From Amycolatopsis sp. 195334CR (GTDB lineage Bacteria > Actinomycetota > Actinomycetes > Mycobacteriales > Pseudonocardiaceae): a stretch of DNA of 64,000 nucleotides. Every line of letters begins with the position of its first letter. The first letter of the stretch is position 1. The DNA is taken from positions 1,054,001-1,118,000 of the forward strand of contig NZ_JAFJMJ010000003.1 of the NCBI RefSeq assembly GCF_017309385.1, written 5' to 3'. Shown piece after piece: positions 27,316-35,931 of the stretch. The position numbers and the translations under genes are program-made. Under the pieces are notes generated by a model. It was not told the DNA's origin. It saw only the letters and a program-made list of their open reading frames with translations, and did not search any database.

Positions 27316-27350
27316 CGGCCCCGACCCTCCCGTCGGGAGGCTCGGAGCCG
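27316..27350 (-). terminator. rho-independent-like terminator of wag31
   Basis: Centred on CCTCCC-GTC-GGGAGG (27326-27340), the stem extends outward through GAC/CTC mismatches to CGGC/GCCG, giving a stem of about 14 bp. GTTTC follows on the minus strand. It sits 24 bp beyond the wag31 stop. Confidence 0.7.
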
Positions 27351-27373
27351 TCGGTTCACTCGATCGTGTGGCT

Positions 27374-28234
27374 TCAGCCGGCTTCGGCGCGCGGGCCGAA
27401 CGAGTAGCCCTGTCCGCTGCTGGAGCCGCTCGCGGACTGGTTCGCCCCCGGCGAAGCGGGTGCGGCCGAACCGCGGTCGTCCAGCTCACGCAGCTGCGAC
27501 TCGAGGAAACCACGCAGCCTCGTGCGGTACTCCCGCTCGATGGTCCGCAGCTCTTCGATCCGCTTGTTCAGCGTGTTCTTCTCGGAGTTCAGGCTGTTCA
27601 TCGTCTCGGTGTACTTGCGCTGCGACTCGCGTTCCATCGTGGTCGCCTTGTCGCGCGCCTGCCGCTCCAGGGTCTCCGCCCTGGTCCGAGCGTCGTTCAG
27701 CATGGTCTCGGCACGCGTGCGCGCCTCGTTGACCATCGAGTCCGACTTCGCCCTGGCGTCGGAGAGCAGCTGCTCCGACTTGGTCCTGGCCTCGGCCAGC
27801 ATGCCGTCCGACTCGGTCTTCGCCTCGGCGGTCAGCCGGTCGGCCATCTCCTGCGCCAGGCCCAGCACCTTCGCGGCCTGCACGTTGGGCTCGCCGTTGT
27901 CCGGCCCCATGCCGTGGGCCTGGGTCTGCTCCATCGCGCTGGGCGGCGGTACGGGCGCCAGCCGCCGGGGTTCCTCGCGCACCGGCGCGGGCGGGGGCAC
28001 GTTGCCCACCGGACCGGCGGACCGCGCGGTCTCCAGCTCGCCACGGGTCGATTCCAGCTCGGCATCGAGCTGCTCAACCTGCTGGCGGAGCTCGTTATTG
28101 TCCTCGATGAGCCGGGCGAGTTCGGTCTCCACCAGGTCGAGGAACGCGTCCACCTCGTCCTCGTTGTAGCCCCGTTTGCCTATGGGCGGCTTGCTGAACG
28201 CGACGTTGTGCACGTCAGCGGGGGTCAACGACAT
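27374..28234 (-). CDS. wag31: DivIVA-family polar growth protein Wag31
   Basis: The 286-residue protein opens with [34 protein letters not shown], the DivIVA N-terminal lipid-binding domain with its conserved KRGY-DEVD segment. A first coiled coil (34-75), a Pro-rich spacer and a long second coiled coil (140-265) follow. It should mark negatively curved poles and recruit the cell-wall elongation machinery. It sits just downstream of yggT and sepF, the usual actinobacterial order. Confidence 0.95.
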   Translation of the reverse strand: MSLTPADVHNVAFSKPPIGKRGYNEDEVDAFLDLVETELARLIEDNNELRQQVEQLDAELESTRGELETARSAGPVGNVPPPAPVREEPRRLAPVPPPSAMEQTQAHGMGPDNGEPNVQAAKVLGLAQEMADRLTAEAKTESDGMLAEARTKSEQLLSDARAKSDSMVNEARTRAETMLNDARTRAETLERQARDKATTMERESQRKYTETMNSLNSEKNTLNKRIEELRTIEREYRTRLRGFLESQLRELDDRGSAAPASPGANQSASGSSSGQGYSFGPRAEAG

Positions 28235-28282
28235 CAGATCACCTCACGCACTCCATGGCCTGCAGGTCACCAGGGTCCCCGA

Positions 28283-28567
28283 TCACCCTGGATACGCCAG
28301 TTGCATCAGTATGAACACAACCAACAGCAGCACCATAATCGATAAGTCCAGTCCGACGCCGCCAATCCGCACCATCGGGATGATCCGCCGGACCAATCGG
28401 ACCGGCGGGTCCGTAACTGTGTAGATGGTCTCCAGCGTCACCGCAACCCCTCCGGCGGGGCGCCACTCGCGCGCGAAGGCGCGCACGAGCTCGACCACGA
28501 CCCGTGCTGTGAGCAGGAGCCAAAACGCGAACAGCACGTAGTAGAGGACGATCCAGACCGCTTGCAC
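28283..28567 (-). CDS. YggT family membrane protein
   Basis: The 94-residue protein has two hydrophobic helices (5-25 and 70-90) flanking the conserved DPPVRLVRRIIP motif of the YggT family. The GTG start at 28567 is preceded by GGAG at short spacing; the frame is open upstream but without coding character. In actinomycetes this gene lies between sepF and divIVA. A role in division or osmotic tolerance is suggested by context only. Confidence 0.9.
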   Translation of the reverse strand: MQAVWIVLYYVLFAFWLLLTARVVVELVRAFAREWRPAGGVAVTLETIYTVTDPPVRLVRRIIPMVRIGGVGLDLSIMVLLLVVFILMQLAYPG

Positions 28568-28715
28568 GTCTCCACTCTGCCACACCCGTGCCCCGGCGTG
28601 CGGACAGCGGGCTGACCAGGAGCGGACCGGCGTGGCGGACAACACCGTACAACACTCGGGAACGCCGTTCAGGGGCACCGGCCCACCGGCCGATGCCCCT
28701 GGTCCGCGACTCGCG

Positions 28716-29363
28716 TCAGTTGCGCAGGAAGAGCCCGCCCTCGGCAATCCGGCGGCGGTCCTCGGCGGTCACGTCCACGTCCGGCGGTGAGAGCAAGAAC
28801 ACCTTGTTGGTGACCTTGTCCATCGAGCCGCGCAGGGCGAACGCCAGCCCGGCCGAGAAGTCCACCAGCCGCTTGGCGTCGGCGTTCTCCATCTCGGTCA
28901 GGTTGATGATCACCGGGATGCCGTCGCGGTAGTGCTCACCGATCGCCCTGGCCTCGGCGTAGCTGGTCGGGTGCAGGGTGGTGATCCGGCTGAGCGGATC
29001 GCGGTTGGGCACCCTGGCCTGCTCCGGCACCGGCCGCAGCCGGGCCACCGGGTCCGGCCGGTCGACCGCGAGCGCGCCCTGGACCGCCGGCGTGGCCGCC
29101 GGCACCCGGCCGCGCGGGCGCGGTTCCTCGTCGTCGAACTCGTCCATGGCGCGATAGCGGCCCCGGGAGCGGGTGCGCACGGGCGGTGCGGCAGGCTCCT
29201 CGTAGGCTTCGTACTCCTCGCCGTCGTCGGCGTAGTCGTATTCACGGTCGCGGTCACGGGAGTCACGCCGGTAGTCGCCGTCGTAGCTGTCGTACCCGTC
29301 GTAGCCGTCGCTGTCGGCCGGGACCATGCCGAAGTACGCCTTCAGCTTCTGCAGCGCGCTCAT
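28716..29363 (-). CDS. sepF: cell division protein SepF
   Basis: The 215-residue protein starts with an amphipathic membrane-targeting helix ([13 protein letters not shown]). It has a 100-residue acidic Tyr/Asp-rich linker with [13 protein letters not shown] repeats and ends in the SepF core ([21 protein letters not shown], then [10 protein letters not shown]). SepF bundles FtsZ and anchors it to the membrane, and actinobacteria lack FtsA, so it is the main anchor. The start at 29363 follows AGGGAGG; the upstream GTG at 29402 is disfavoured. Confidence 0.96.
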   Translation of the reverse strand: MSALQKLKAYFGMVPADSDGYDGYDSYDGDYRRDSRDRDREYDYADDGEEYEAYEEPAAPPVRTRSRGRYRAMDEFDDEEPRPRGRVPAATPAVQGALAVDRPDPVARLRPVPEQARVPNRDPLSRITTLHPTSYAEARAIGEHYRDGIPVIINLTEMENADAKRLVDFSAGLAFALRGSMDKVTNKVFLLSPPDVDVTAEDRRRIAEGGLFLRN

Positions 29364-29474
29364 GCGGTGTGCCTCCCTGCCCTCTTCGACCCTCACGGCC
29401 ACTCACGCCCGAAAGCCACGCCAGTGCCCACCGTTACGCTACGTCACCGAAAGCGGCGCCGCCCGACGATTTCA

Positions 29475-30215
29475 CTACGGTGAGGCTAAACCTCGCCGTC
29501 CGAGCAACGCGGTTCCGACACGCACACAGGTCGAGCCGCACGCGATGGCTTGTTCAAGATCACCACTCATCCCCGCAGAGAGTTCCACGGCCGACGGGTG
29601 GTCATCAAGGAACTTTTCCCTGGCTGCCGCCAGGCGGGAGAAGGCCTCGCCGGGGTCGGTACCCAGCGGCGCCACCGCCATCAGCCCCCGGAGCCGCAAA
29701 TCACCCGACTGGGTGAGGTTCTCGGCCAGCGCGGGCAGCTCCGGCAGCGGGCAGCCGCCACGGGCGCGCGCGGTCTCCTCGTCGTCCAGGCTGACCTGGG
29801 CGAGCACATCGAGAGGATGATCACGTTCGCCGCGCTCCCGGGCCGCGCGGACGGCCTTCGCCAGCGCCTCGCCGAGGCGGATCGAATCCACCGATTGGAC
29901 CTCGTCGGCCCAGCGGACCACCGATCGGGCCTTGTTCCGCTGGAGCCGGCCGACCATGTGCCAGCGCACGCGCGAATCCGGGCGCATGGCCGCCACCTCC
30001 GCGGCCTTCGCCCCCGCCTCCTGGTCGCGGTTCTCGGCCAGATCGGTCATGCCGAGATCGGTCAGCAGGGCGGCGTCCACCGCGGGAAAGGTCTTGGTCA
30101 CCGCGAGTAGCCGCACCTCTTCGGGACGGCGGCCCGCCGCCGCGCAGGCCTCGCGGATCTGCGCGCGGACCAGTTCGAGCGACTCGGCCAGCTCGGACTG
30201 CCGGTCGGTGCTCAT
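29475..30215 (-). CDS. YggS-type pyridoxal phosphate homeostasis protein
   Basis: The 246-residue PLP-binding barrel protein has the YggS/PLPBP motifs: LAVTKTFP with the PLP lysine near residue 38, HMVGRLQRNK, VSLDDEETA and LSAGMSGDLEQAI with RVGTALLG at the end. It lacks catalytic activity in known members and buffers PLP. The canonical GENRVQE-like segment reads AENRDQE here. The ATG shares a base with the stop of the laccase-domain gene (TGATG). Confidence 0.94.
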   Translation of the reverse strand: MSTDRQSELAESLELVRAQIREACAAAGRRPEEVRLLAVTKTFPAVDAALLTDLGMTDLAENRDQEAGAKAAEVAAMRPDSRVRWHMVGRLQRNKARSVVRWADEVQSVDSIRLGEALAKAVRAARERGERDHPLDVLAQVSLDDEETARARGGCPLPELPALAENLTQSGDLRLRGLMAVAPLGTDPGEAFSRLAAAREKFLDDHPSAVELSAGMSGDLEQAIACGSTCVRVGTALLGRRGLASP

Positions 30216-30922
30216 CACGCCTCGACCCAGGTGATCGCGGCGAGCCTCCCGGTGGTGCCGTCGCGGCGGAAGCTGAACAACGTCTTGTCCTCCGCGGTGC
30301 ACCGCGGGTCGAGACCGATCTTGGCCACCCCGGCGTCGGCGAGTTGGCGCCACAGCCCGGCACGCAGGTCCAGTCCCGGCGTGCCGTTGCGGCTCTTGCA
30401 CGCGCTGCCCGGCAGGTGCGCCTCGACGTCGTCGGCCATCGCCTTCGGGACCTCGTAGCAGTCACCGCAGATGGCCGGGCCGAGCAGCGCCTCGACCTTG
30501 TCGATCTCGGCACCGGCCGACTTCATCGCGTCCAGCGCGGCCGGGATCACGCCCACCCTGGCGCCGACGCGGCCCGCGTGCACCGCGGCCACCACGCCGT
30601 TTTCGGGGTCGCCGAGCAGCACCGGCACGCAGTCGGCGACCAGTGCCACCAGCGCGACCCCCTGACGCGCGGTGACCAGCGCGTCGGTGGCCTCGGCGGG
30701 CGCGCCGCCGGGCTGGTCGACCACGGTCGCCGTGCGGCCGTGCACCTGTTCCATCCAGGCCAGATCGGACTCGGCCAGCCCGAGTTCACCGGCGAGGCGG
30801 CGGCGGTTGGCCGCCACCGCCGATTCGTCGTCGCCGACGTGGTCGCCGAGGTTGAAGCTTTCGTACGGTGCCCGCGAGGCACCGCCCGCCCTGGTCGTGA
30901 TGACCCTCCGAATACGCACCAA
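30215..30922 (-). CDS. pgeF: PgeF/YfiH laccase-domain protein
   Basis: The 235-residue protein has the metal-binding signature of the multicopper-polyphenol oxidase YfiH family: EQVHG near residue 58, a TDALVT..ADCVPVLL block and AAVHAGRVG, then a CDGC-like CGDCYEV. The usual HAGWRG reads HAGRVG here. Family members hydrolyse mispaired muropeptides (PgeF) or deaminate purine nucleosides, so a cell-wall proofreading role fits this division operon. Confidence 0.9.
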   Translation of the reverse strand: MVRIRRVITTRAGGASRAPYESFNLGDHVGDDESAVAANRRRLAGELGLAESDLAWMEQVHGRTATVVDQPGGAPAEATDALVTARQGVALVALVADCVPVLLGDPENGVVAAVHAGRVGARVGVIPAALDAMKSAGAEIDKVEALLGPAICGDCYEVPKAMADDVEAHLPGSACKSRNGTPGLDLRAGLWRQLADAGVAKIGLDPRCTAEDKTLFSFRRDGTTGRLAAITWVEA

Positions 30923-30948
30923 CGCAGCCTAATGCGTCCTGCGCTCGC

Positions 30949-32283
30949 CTAGCGGCGCATGAAGGGCGGAACATCCACTTCGTCGTCGCTGGGGTCGTCG
31001 GTGACCGGCACCGGACGGCCCGGGGGCAGGTTGCCCTGGGTGCTCTGCGAGGTGGTGCGCGGCGTCGGGTAGCCGGGACGGCTCCCGCCCGGCTGCGGCA
31101 GGCCGCCGGAGATCGAGCCGGTGCCACCGCCGAAGCCGCCGCCGGTGATCCGCTCGCCGGTGGACCCGCCGACCGGCGACTGCGCGCGCTGTCCCGGCGT
31201 GGGCGTGCCCGGCCGCTGGGACGAGGTCGGCGGCAGCGCCCCGGCCCCGCCCGAACCACCGATCTGGCCGGCTTCGGCGGTCACCGTGCTGGTGCGCGAG
31301 CCGACCGCGGACGGGTCGAGCTTCTTGTGCGTCGGCGCGCCGGCGTCGAACCCGGCCGCGATCACGGTGACCCTGACCTCGTCGCCGAGCGAGTCGTCGA
31401 TGATCGTGCCGAAGATGATGTTGGCGTCCGGGTGCGCGGACTCCTGGACCAGCGAGGCGGCCTCGTTGATCTCGAACAGGCCGAGGTCGGAGCCACCGGC
31501 GATGGACAGCAGGGCGCCGTGCGCCCCGTCCATCGAGGCCTCCAGCAGCGGTGAGTTGATCGCCTTCTCGGCGGCCTGCACCGCTCTTCCCTCCCCGCGC
31601 GCGCTCCCTATCCCCATCAGCGCGCTGCCCGCACCTGACATCACGCTCTTGACGTCGGCGAAGTCCAGGTTGATCAGCCCGGGCGTGGTGATCAGGTCGG
31701 TGATGCCCTGCACACCGGAGAGCAGCACCTCGTCAGCCGAGCGGAAGGCGTCCATCAGCGAGACGCCGATGTCGCCGAGCTGCAGCAGCCGGTCGTTGGG
31801 GATGACGATCAGCGTGTCGCACTCGTTGCGCAGCGCCTGGATGCCGTCCTCGGCCTGCTTGCCGCGGCGCTTGCCCTCGAAGGAGAACGGCCGGGTGACC
31901 ACGCCGATGGTCAGCGCGCCCAGCTTGCGCGCGATCTGCGCCACCACGGGCGCGCCACCGGTGCCGGTGCCGCCGCCCTCGCCCGCGGTCACGAACACCA
32001 TGTCGGCGCCCTTGATGACCTCTTCGATCTCCTCGCGGTGGTCCTCGGCGGCGCGCTGGCCGACCTCCGGGGCGGCCCCGGCGCCGAGGCCGCGGGTGAG
32101 TTCGCGGCCGATGTCGAGCTTGACGTCGGCATCGGACATGAGCAGCGCCTGCGCGTCGGTGTTCACCGCGATGAACTCGACACCCTTGAGGCCGACCTCG
32201 ATCATCCGGTTCACGGCGTTGACGCCGCCGCCACCGATGCCGACGACCTTGATCACCGCGAGGTAGTTGTGCGGGGGCGTCAT
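30949..32283 (-). CDS. ftsZ: cell division protein FtsZ
   Basis: The 444-residue tubulin homologue has GGGTGTG at residues 103-109, the T7 loop region [13 protein letters not shown], and a 120-residue variable Gly/Pro/Ser/Thr-rich linker. It ends in the conserved DVPPFMRR peptide that binds SepF and FtsW. ATG 32283 begins [20 protein letters not shown], the standard actinobacterial start. Its own promoter lies 85-113 bp upstream, important because ftsQ is not adjacent here. Confidence 0.97.
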   Translation of the reverse strand: MTPPHNYLAVIKVVGIGGGGVNAVNRMIEVGLKGVEFIAVNTDAQALLMSDADVKLDIGRELTRGLGAGAAPEVGQRAAEDHREEIEEVIKGADMVFVTAGEGGGTGTGGAPVVAQIARKLGALTIGVVTRPFSFEGKRRGKQAEDGIQALRNECDTLIVIPNDRLLQLGDIGVSLMDAFRSADEVLLSGVQGITDLITTPGLINLDFADVKSVMSGAGSALMGIGSARGEGRAVQAAEKAINSPLLEASMDGAHGALLSIAGGSDLGLFEINEAASLVQESAHPDANIIFGTIIDDSLGDEVRVTVIAAGFDAGAPTHKKLDPSAVGSRTSTVTAEAGQIGGSGGAGALPPTSSQRPGTPTPGQRAQSPVGGSTGERITGGGFGGGTGSISGGLPQPGGSRPGYPTPRTTSQSTQGNLPPGRPVPVTDDPSDDEVDVPPFMRR

Positions 32284-32367
32284 CGGGATCCGCCTTCCTG
32301 ATCGTGACTGTGCGTGTTGCCCCGCCGGCGGTCGCCCCTCGGACACTTCCCCGCCCGAAACCCTCGA

Positions 32368-32396
32368 CCTCTAGTCGAGGCTTAGAGTTATGTCAA
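32368..32396 (-). promoter_or_regulatory. predicted ftsZ promoter with palindromic -10 region
   Basis: TTGACA at 32396-32391 and TAGAGG at 32373-32368 are 17 bp apart. The -10 is enclosed by the inverted repeat CCTCGAC (32362-32368) / GTCGAGG (32374-32380). The block TTGACATAACTCTAAGCCTCGA looks like the conserved ftsZ promoter that I recall from other actinomycetes. The rest of 32284-32503 shows no gene. Confidence 0.7.
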
Positions 32397-32503
32397 CTAC
32401 CGACGTTGCTCCAGAAGGTAGGGACCACCAAGCCCGGAATCCAGGAGCCACGCCGCGCGCGTCGCAATCTCTTTGACCACAACGCCTTCGTGTGTGGAAA
32501 GTG

Positions 32504-33265
32504 TCAAGCCGCCATTGAGATGGTCAGCAGGGGGGCGGAAGTCGGTGCCGGTGAACCACCGCGCGGCTCCACCGTGACGCCGATCCTGGCCACCCCGGCC
32601 AGGCCCTGTGCGGTGAGTACCGACCCCGGGTCCGGGCCACCCGGCACCAGCCCCATCGACCGCACGCCGCCGTCGTCGTGCATCAGCCAGACCTGGTACT
32701 CCTGGTCCGACGGCCGCGCGGGCAGGTTCGTCGCCATGAACGCCGCCTTGTCCAGGCTGGGCGACATGACCACGGTGCCGTGACCGCCCGGGTCGTGCAC
32801 GGTCACCACGTCCGGGGAGGCGATCAGCTCCCCCATCGGCGCGTACTTCGCCCGCGCCTCGGCCGCCTGCTGGCGCGCGGCGTCCAGTTCCCCCTGCGTG
32901 TGCAGGGCGAGACCACCGAAAACGCCGCCGAGCGCGAGGCCGACCACCGCCGCGGCGGCCGCGATGAACACCATCCAGCGCGGCGCTCCCCCGCCGCGCC
33001 GGGACCGGCCGCCCCGGTCACCACCGGCGGACGGCGGTTCCTGGCGGGTGGCCCGCACCGCGGCCAGCACCTGCGCCTTCATCGCCTCGGGCGGGTCCTC
33101 CGCCACCGCGGCACCCAGTCGCGCCGCGGTCGCCCGCAGCTCGCGCACCTCCTGGGCGCAGGACGGGCATTCGGCGAGGTGCCGCCCGAACCGTTCGCGT
33201 TCCAGGTCGTCCAGCGCGTCGAGCGCGTAGGCCCCGGCCAGCGTGTGCATGTCCGGCGAGGTCAT
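32504..33265 (-). CDS. rskA: anti-sigma-K factor RskA family protein
   Basis: The 253-residue protein has a cytoplasmic anti-sigma domain (HTLAGAYALDALDDLERERFGRHLAECPSCAQEVREL, a H-x3-C-x2-C zinc-type arrangement), one membrane helix near residues 100-125 and an extracytoplasmic RskA domain with EYQVWLMHDDG. It should hold SigK at the membrane until regulated proteolysis. Its ATG overlaps the sigK stop (ATGA), giving matched synthesis of the pair. The gene order sigK-rskA is as in Mycobacterium tuberculosis. Confidence 0.92.
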   Translation of the reverse strand: MTSPDMHTLAGAYALDALDDLERERFGRHLAECPSCAQEVRELRATAARLGAAVAEDPPEAMKAQVLAAVRATRQEPPSAGGDRGGRSRRGGGAPRWMVFIAAAAAVVGLALGGVFGGLALHTQGELDAARQQAAEARAKYAPMGELIASPDVVTVHDPGGHGTVVMSPSLDKAAFMATNLPARPSDQEYQVWLMHDDGGVRSMGLVPGGPDPGSVLTAQGLAGVARIGVTVEPRGGSPAPTSAPLLTISMAA

Positions 33266-33873
33266 GCGGTCACCCCCAAGCAGTCCCGCAGCCGGATCAG
33301 CCCGTCGCGGAGCCTCGTCTTCACCGTGCCCTGCGGGGTGGACAGCACTTCGGCCACCTCGCGGTAGGTATAGCCCTGGTAGTACGCGAGGAGCACGGAC
33401 TCGCGCTGCAGTTCGGTCAGGTTGCCAAGGCAGCGGCGCACCTGCTGGCGCTCCCAGCGGGCGGTGACCGATTCGGCCACCTCGTCGAACGGGCGGTTCC
33501 TGCTCGCCTCGAAAGTGGCCTTGACCTCGCGATCGGTGCTCGCCCTGGCGGAGCGCACGCGGTCGACCGCCCGGCGGTGCGCCAGGGTCAGCGCCCAGTT
33601 CAGCGCGCTGCCGCGCTCCGGCGAGTACCGCGGCGCGGTGCGCCACAGCTCGACCAGCACCTCCTGGGCCACCTCCTCGGACTGCGCGCCGTCGCGCACC
33701 ACCCGGCGGACCAGGCCGAGGATGGGGCCGGCGAGCCGGTCGTAGACCTGCTCGAACGCGCGCTCGTCCCCCTTGGCCACCTGGACCAGCAGGTCCTCGG
33801 TGGTCGGCCCGTCCCCGTCGCCGGTGACCGGCCGGAGTGGCTCGCCGGGCTGGCGAGGTGCCGTCTCATCCAT
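33262..33873 (-). CDS. sigK: ECF RNA polymerase sigma factor SigK
   Basis: The 203-residue protein has region 2 (FEQVYDRLAGPILGLVRRVVRDG..QSEEVAQEVLVELW) and region 4 (LTELQRESVLLAYYQGYTYREVAEVLSTPQGTVKTRL) of ECF factors. SigK identity rests on the pairing with RskA and on the DUF1365, FAD oxidoreductase, cyclopropane synthase and DUF1295 partners, the same set as the M. tuberculosis sigK locus. The start overlaps the DUF1365 gene by 8 bp, so it is transcribed from the promoter upstream of the oxidoreductase. Confidence 0.92.
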   Translation of the reverse strand: MDETAPRQPGEPLRPVTGDGDGPTTEDLLVQVAKGDERAFEQVYDRLAGPILGLVRRVVRDGAQSEEVAQEVLVELWRTAPRYSPERGSALNWALTLAHRRAVDRVRSARASTDREVKATFEASRNRPFDEVAESVTARWERQQVRRCLGNLTELQRESVLLAYYQGYTYREVAEVLSTPQGTVKTRLRDGLIRLRDCLGVTA

Positions 33874-34597
33874 TGAGTCCTCCGAGTCGGTCGGCCGGGG
33901 TGACCTTCGGCATCGGCGCGCGGCGGAGCCACAGCGCCACGCCGTGCTTGCGGATCAGCGCGGTCACGCGCTGCGGGACGAACGGCCGGGCCAGCAGCAT
34001 ACGGACCAGGTCCCGGGTACCGGCGGCACGACGCACCCCCTGGAGGGTGGCGGCCAGCGGGGTCGCGCCCGCCTGGTGCAGCACCACCGAGACGGACAGC
34101 AGCGAGTCCGGTTCGGGCACGCTCATCCGGTACTCGCCGTCACCCGTCTGGAACGGCGAAACGTAGAACTCCTTCGCCGCGCTCGCCCGGCCCCGGGCGT
34201 CCGGGTGCAGCAGGTAGGCGTGCCGGCCGCGGTAGGTGTTGTGCACCTCGGCGACCACGCAGGCCAGTTCCCCGTCCGGCCGGTGGCACCAGTACAGCGT
34301 GATCGGGTTGAACACGTACCCGAGCACGCGCGCGCTGGCCAGCATGACCACCCGGCCGCCGTGCAGGTCGACGCCCCGCTCGGCCAGCCACGCGTCGAGC
34401 TTTTCGCGAATCGTGCCGGGCTCCCCCGGTGCGAAGTGGTCGCGGCCGTCGAACCGGGCGAACGGCCGCAGCCAGCGCGGCAGGCTCGGGGGTCTTTCGA
34501 GATCGACCAGCCACAGGTACATCCGGTGCGCGAAGGTCAGCGGCGGGTCGATCCGCCGCACGTGCGCCACCGTGGCGTCGTAGAGCGCGGCGGTCAC
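33866..34597 (-). CDS. DUF1365 family protein of the SigK operon
   Basis: The 243-residue protein matches DUF1365: VRRIDPPLTFAHRMYLWLVDL, then ASARVLGYVFNPITLYWCHRPDG and EVHNTYRGRHAYLL, and KEFYVSPFQTGDGEYRM. The GTG start overlaps the oxidoreductase stop (GTGA). Homologues sit beside FAD oxidoreductases and cyclopropane synthases across bacteria and are implicated in fatty-acid modification; the reaction is not established. Confidence 0.9.
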   Translation of the reverse strand: MTAALYDATVAHVRRIDPPLTFAHRMYLWLVDLERPPSLPRWLRPFARFDGRDHFAPGEPGTIREKLDAWLAERGVDLHGGRVVMLASARVLGYVFNPITLYWCHRPDGELACVVAEVHNTYRGRHAYLLHPDARGRASAAKEFYVSPFQTGDGEYRMSVPEPDSLLSVSVVLHQAGATPLAATLQGVRRAAGTRDLVRMLLARPFVPQRVTALIRKHGVALWLRRAPMPKVTPADRLGGLNG

Positions 34598-35868
34598 CAG
34601 CGCACCCCCAGCGATTCGGCGGCACGCGCGCCGGCGGCGCAGCCGTCCTCGTGGAAACCCCAGCCGTGGTAGGCCCCGGCGTAGGCGACCACGCCGTCGT
34701 TCAGCTCGGGCAGGCGGCGCTGCGCGGCGACCGACTCCGGCGTGTAGATCGGGTGCTCGTAGGTCATCCGCGCGAGCACGTCCGACTCGGCGATCTCGGC
34801 CGACGGGTTCAGCGTGACCACGTAGCCCTTCGGTTCGTCCAGGCGCATCAACCGGTTCATGTCGTAGCTGACCTGCACCGCGCCGTGGTCCGCGCCGCAG
34901 CTGGGCGCGGCGTAGTTCCACGACGCGCGGGCGCCCGTCGCGCGCGGCAGCACGCCCGGCCCGGTGTGTAGCCACGCCTCGTTGGTCGAGTAGCGGAACG
35001 CGCCGAGCACTTCGCGCTCCCGCTCGGTCGGCTGGTCGAGCAGGCCCAGCGCCTGGTCGGCGTGCGTGGCCACGACGACCTTGTCCACCCGGTGCACGCT
35101 GTCCGCGTCGTCGCGCAGCTCGATCCCGGCCGCGGTCCGGCGCAGCGACCGGATCGGCGTGGACAGGTGGACCGCGGTCAGCTGCTTCACCGCGAGGTCG
35201 ACGTACTCGCGGGAGCCGCCGGTGACCGTGCGCCAGACCGGCGAGCCGGAGACCGAGAGCATGCCGTGGTTGCGCAGGAAGGCGAACAGGTACGGCGCCG
35301 GGTAACGCAGGGTTTCGGTGCGGTCGGCGGACCACACGGTGGACACCAGCGGCAGCATGAAGTGGTCCACGAAGTAGCGCGAGTACCCGCCGATGGCGAG
35401 GAAGGCGCCGATCGTGACGTCTCCGGCGTCCGGCGAGCGCAGCACCCGCGCGGCGTGCCGGTGGAACCGCTTGACCTCGGCCAGCATCCGCAGGTAGCGC
35501 GGGCTGCGCAGGTTCCGCCGCTGCGCGAACAACCCGGGCAGGCCCTTCGCGCCGGCGTATTCGAGGCCGCAGCCGTCGCACCGGATGCTCATCGACATCT
35601 CGGTCTCCTGCGTGCGCACGCCCAGCTCGCCGAACAGCTTCAGCAGCGTCGGGTAGGTGCGCTCGTTGTGCACGATGAAGCCGGAGTCGACCCCGATCGT
35701 GCCGTGCGCGCCCGCGACGTCGTGGGTGTGCGCGTGGCCGCCGAGCCGTTCGTCGGACTCGAACAGCAGCACGTCGTAGCGGCGTTGCAACAGGTAGGCG
35801 GCGGTCAGCCCGGCCACGCCGCTGCCGATGACGGCGACTCGTTCTCCAGTGATCTGCACGCCGGTCAT
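34594..35868 (-). CDS. NAD(P)/FAD-dependent oxidoreductase (amine-oxidase-like) of the SigK operon
   Basis: The 424-residue flavoprotein has the dinucleotide-binding motif VAVIGSGVAGLTAAYLL at residues 10-26, an acidic end of strand 2 (LFESDERLGGHAHT) and a C-terminal flavin motif AGAYHGWGFHEDGC. It resembles Rv0449c. The ATG at 35868 lies inside the predicted -10 hexamer, so the functional start may be the GTG at 35859, exactly 7 nt after that hexamer, making a leaderless mRNA. With the cyclopropane synthase and DUF1365 it likely desaturates or otherwise modifies membrane acyl chains. Confidence 0.9.
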   Translation of the reverse strand: MTGVQITGERVAVIGSGVAGLTAAYLLQRRYDVLLFESDERLGGHAHTHDVAGAHGTIGVDSGFIVHNERTYPTLLKLFGELGVRTQETEMSMSIRCDGCGLEYAGAKGLPGLFAQRRNLRSPRYLRMLAEVKRFHRHAARVLRSPDAGDVTIGAFLAIGGYSRYFVDHFMLPLVSTVWSADRTETLRYPAPYLFAFLRNHGMLSVSGSPVWRTVTGGSREYVDLAVKQLTAVHLSTPIRSLRRTAAGIELRDDADSVHRVDKVVVATHADQALGLLDQPTEREREVLGAFRYSTNEAWLHTGPGVLPRATGARASWNYAAPSCGADHGAVQVSYDMNRLMRLDEPKGYVVTLNPSAEIAESDVLARMTYEHPIYTPESVAAQRRLPELNDGVVAYAGAYHGWGFHEDGCAAGARAAESLGVRW

Positions 35869-35893
35869 TCGGTGCGCGTGCCGCGGTGGATGG
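35867..35893 (-). promoter_or_regulatory. SigK-like promoter of the oxidoreductase-DUF1365-sigK-rskA operon
   Basis: CCATCC at 35893-35888 and CCGAAT at 35872-35867 are separated by 15 bp. The hexamers match the SigK recognition elements that I recall from mycobacteria. The predicted start point coincides with GTG 35859, implying a leaderless transcript. sigK would activate its own operon. Confidence 0.7.
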
Positions 35894-35897
35894 GTAC

Positions 35898-35924
35898 CAA
35901 TCCACGACGGCCGCGGCGCCGAAC
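35898..35924 (+). promoter_or_regulatory. SigK-like promoter of the cyclopropane synthase operon
   Basis: CAATCC at 35898-35903 and CCGAAC at 35919-35924, again 15 bp apart, each differ by one base from the minus-strand pair. Seven bases later the ATG at 35932 begins, so this transcript too is predicted to be leaderless. Only 4 bp separate this -35 from the one on the other strand. Confidence 0.65.
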
Positions 35925-35931
35925 CACGGGT

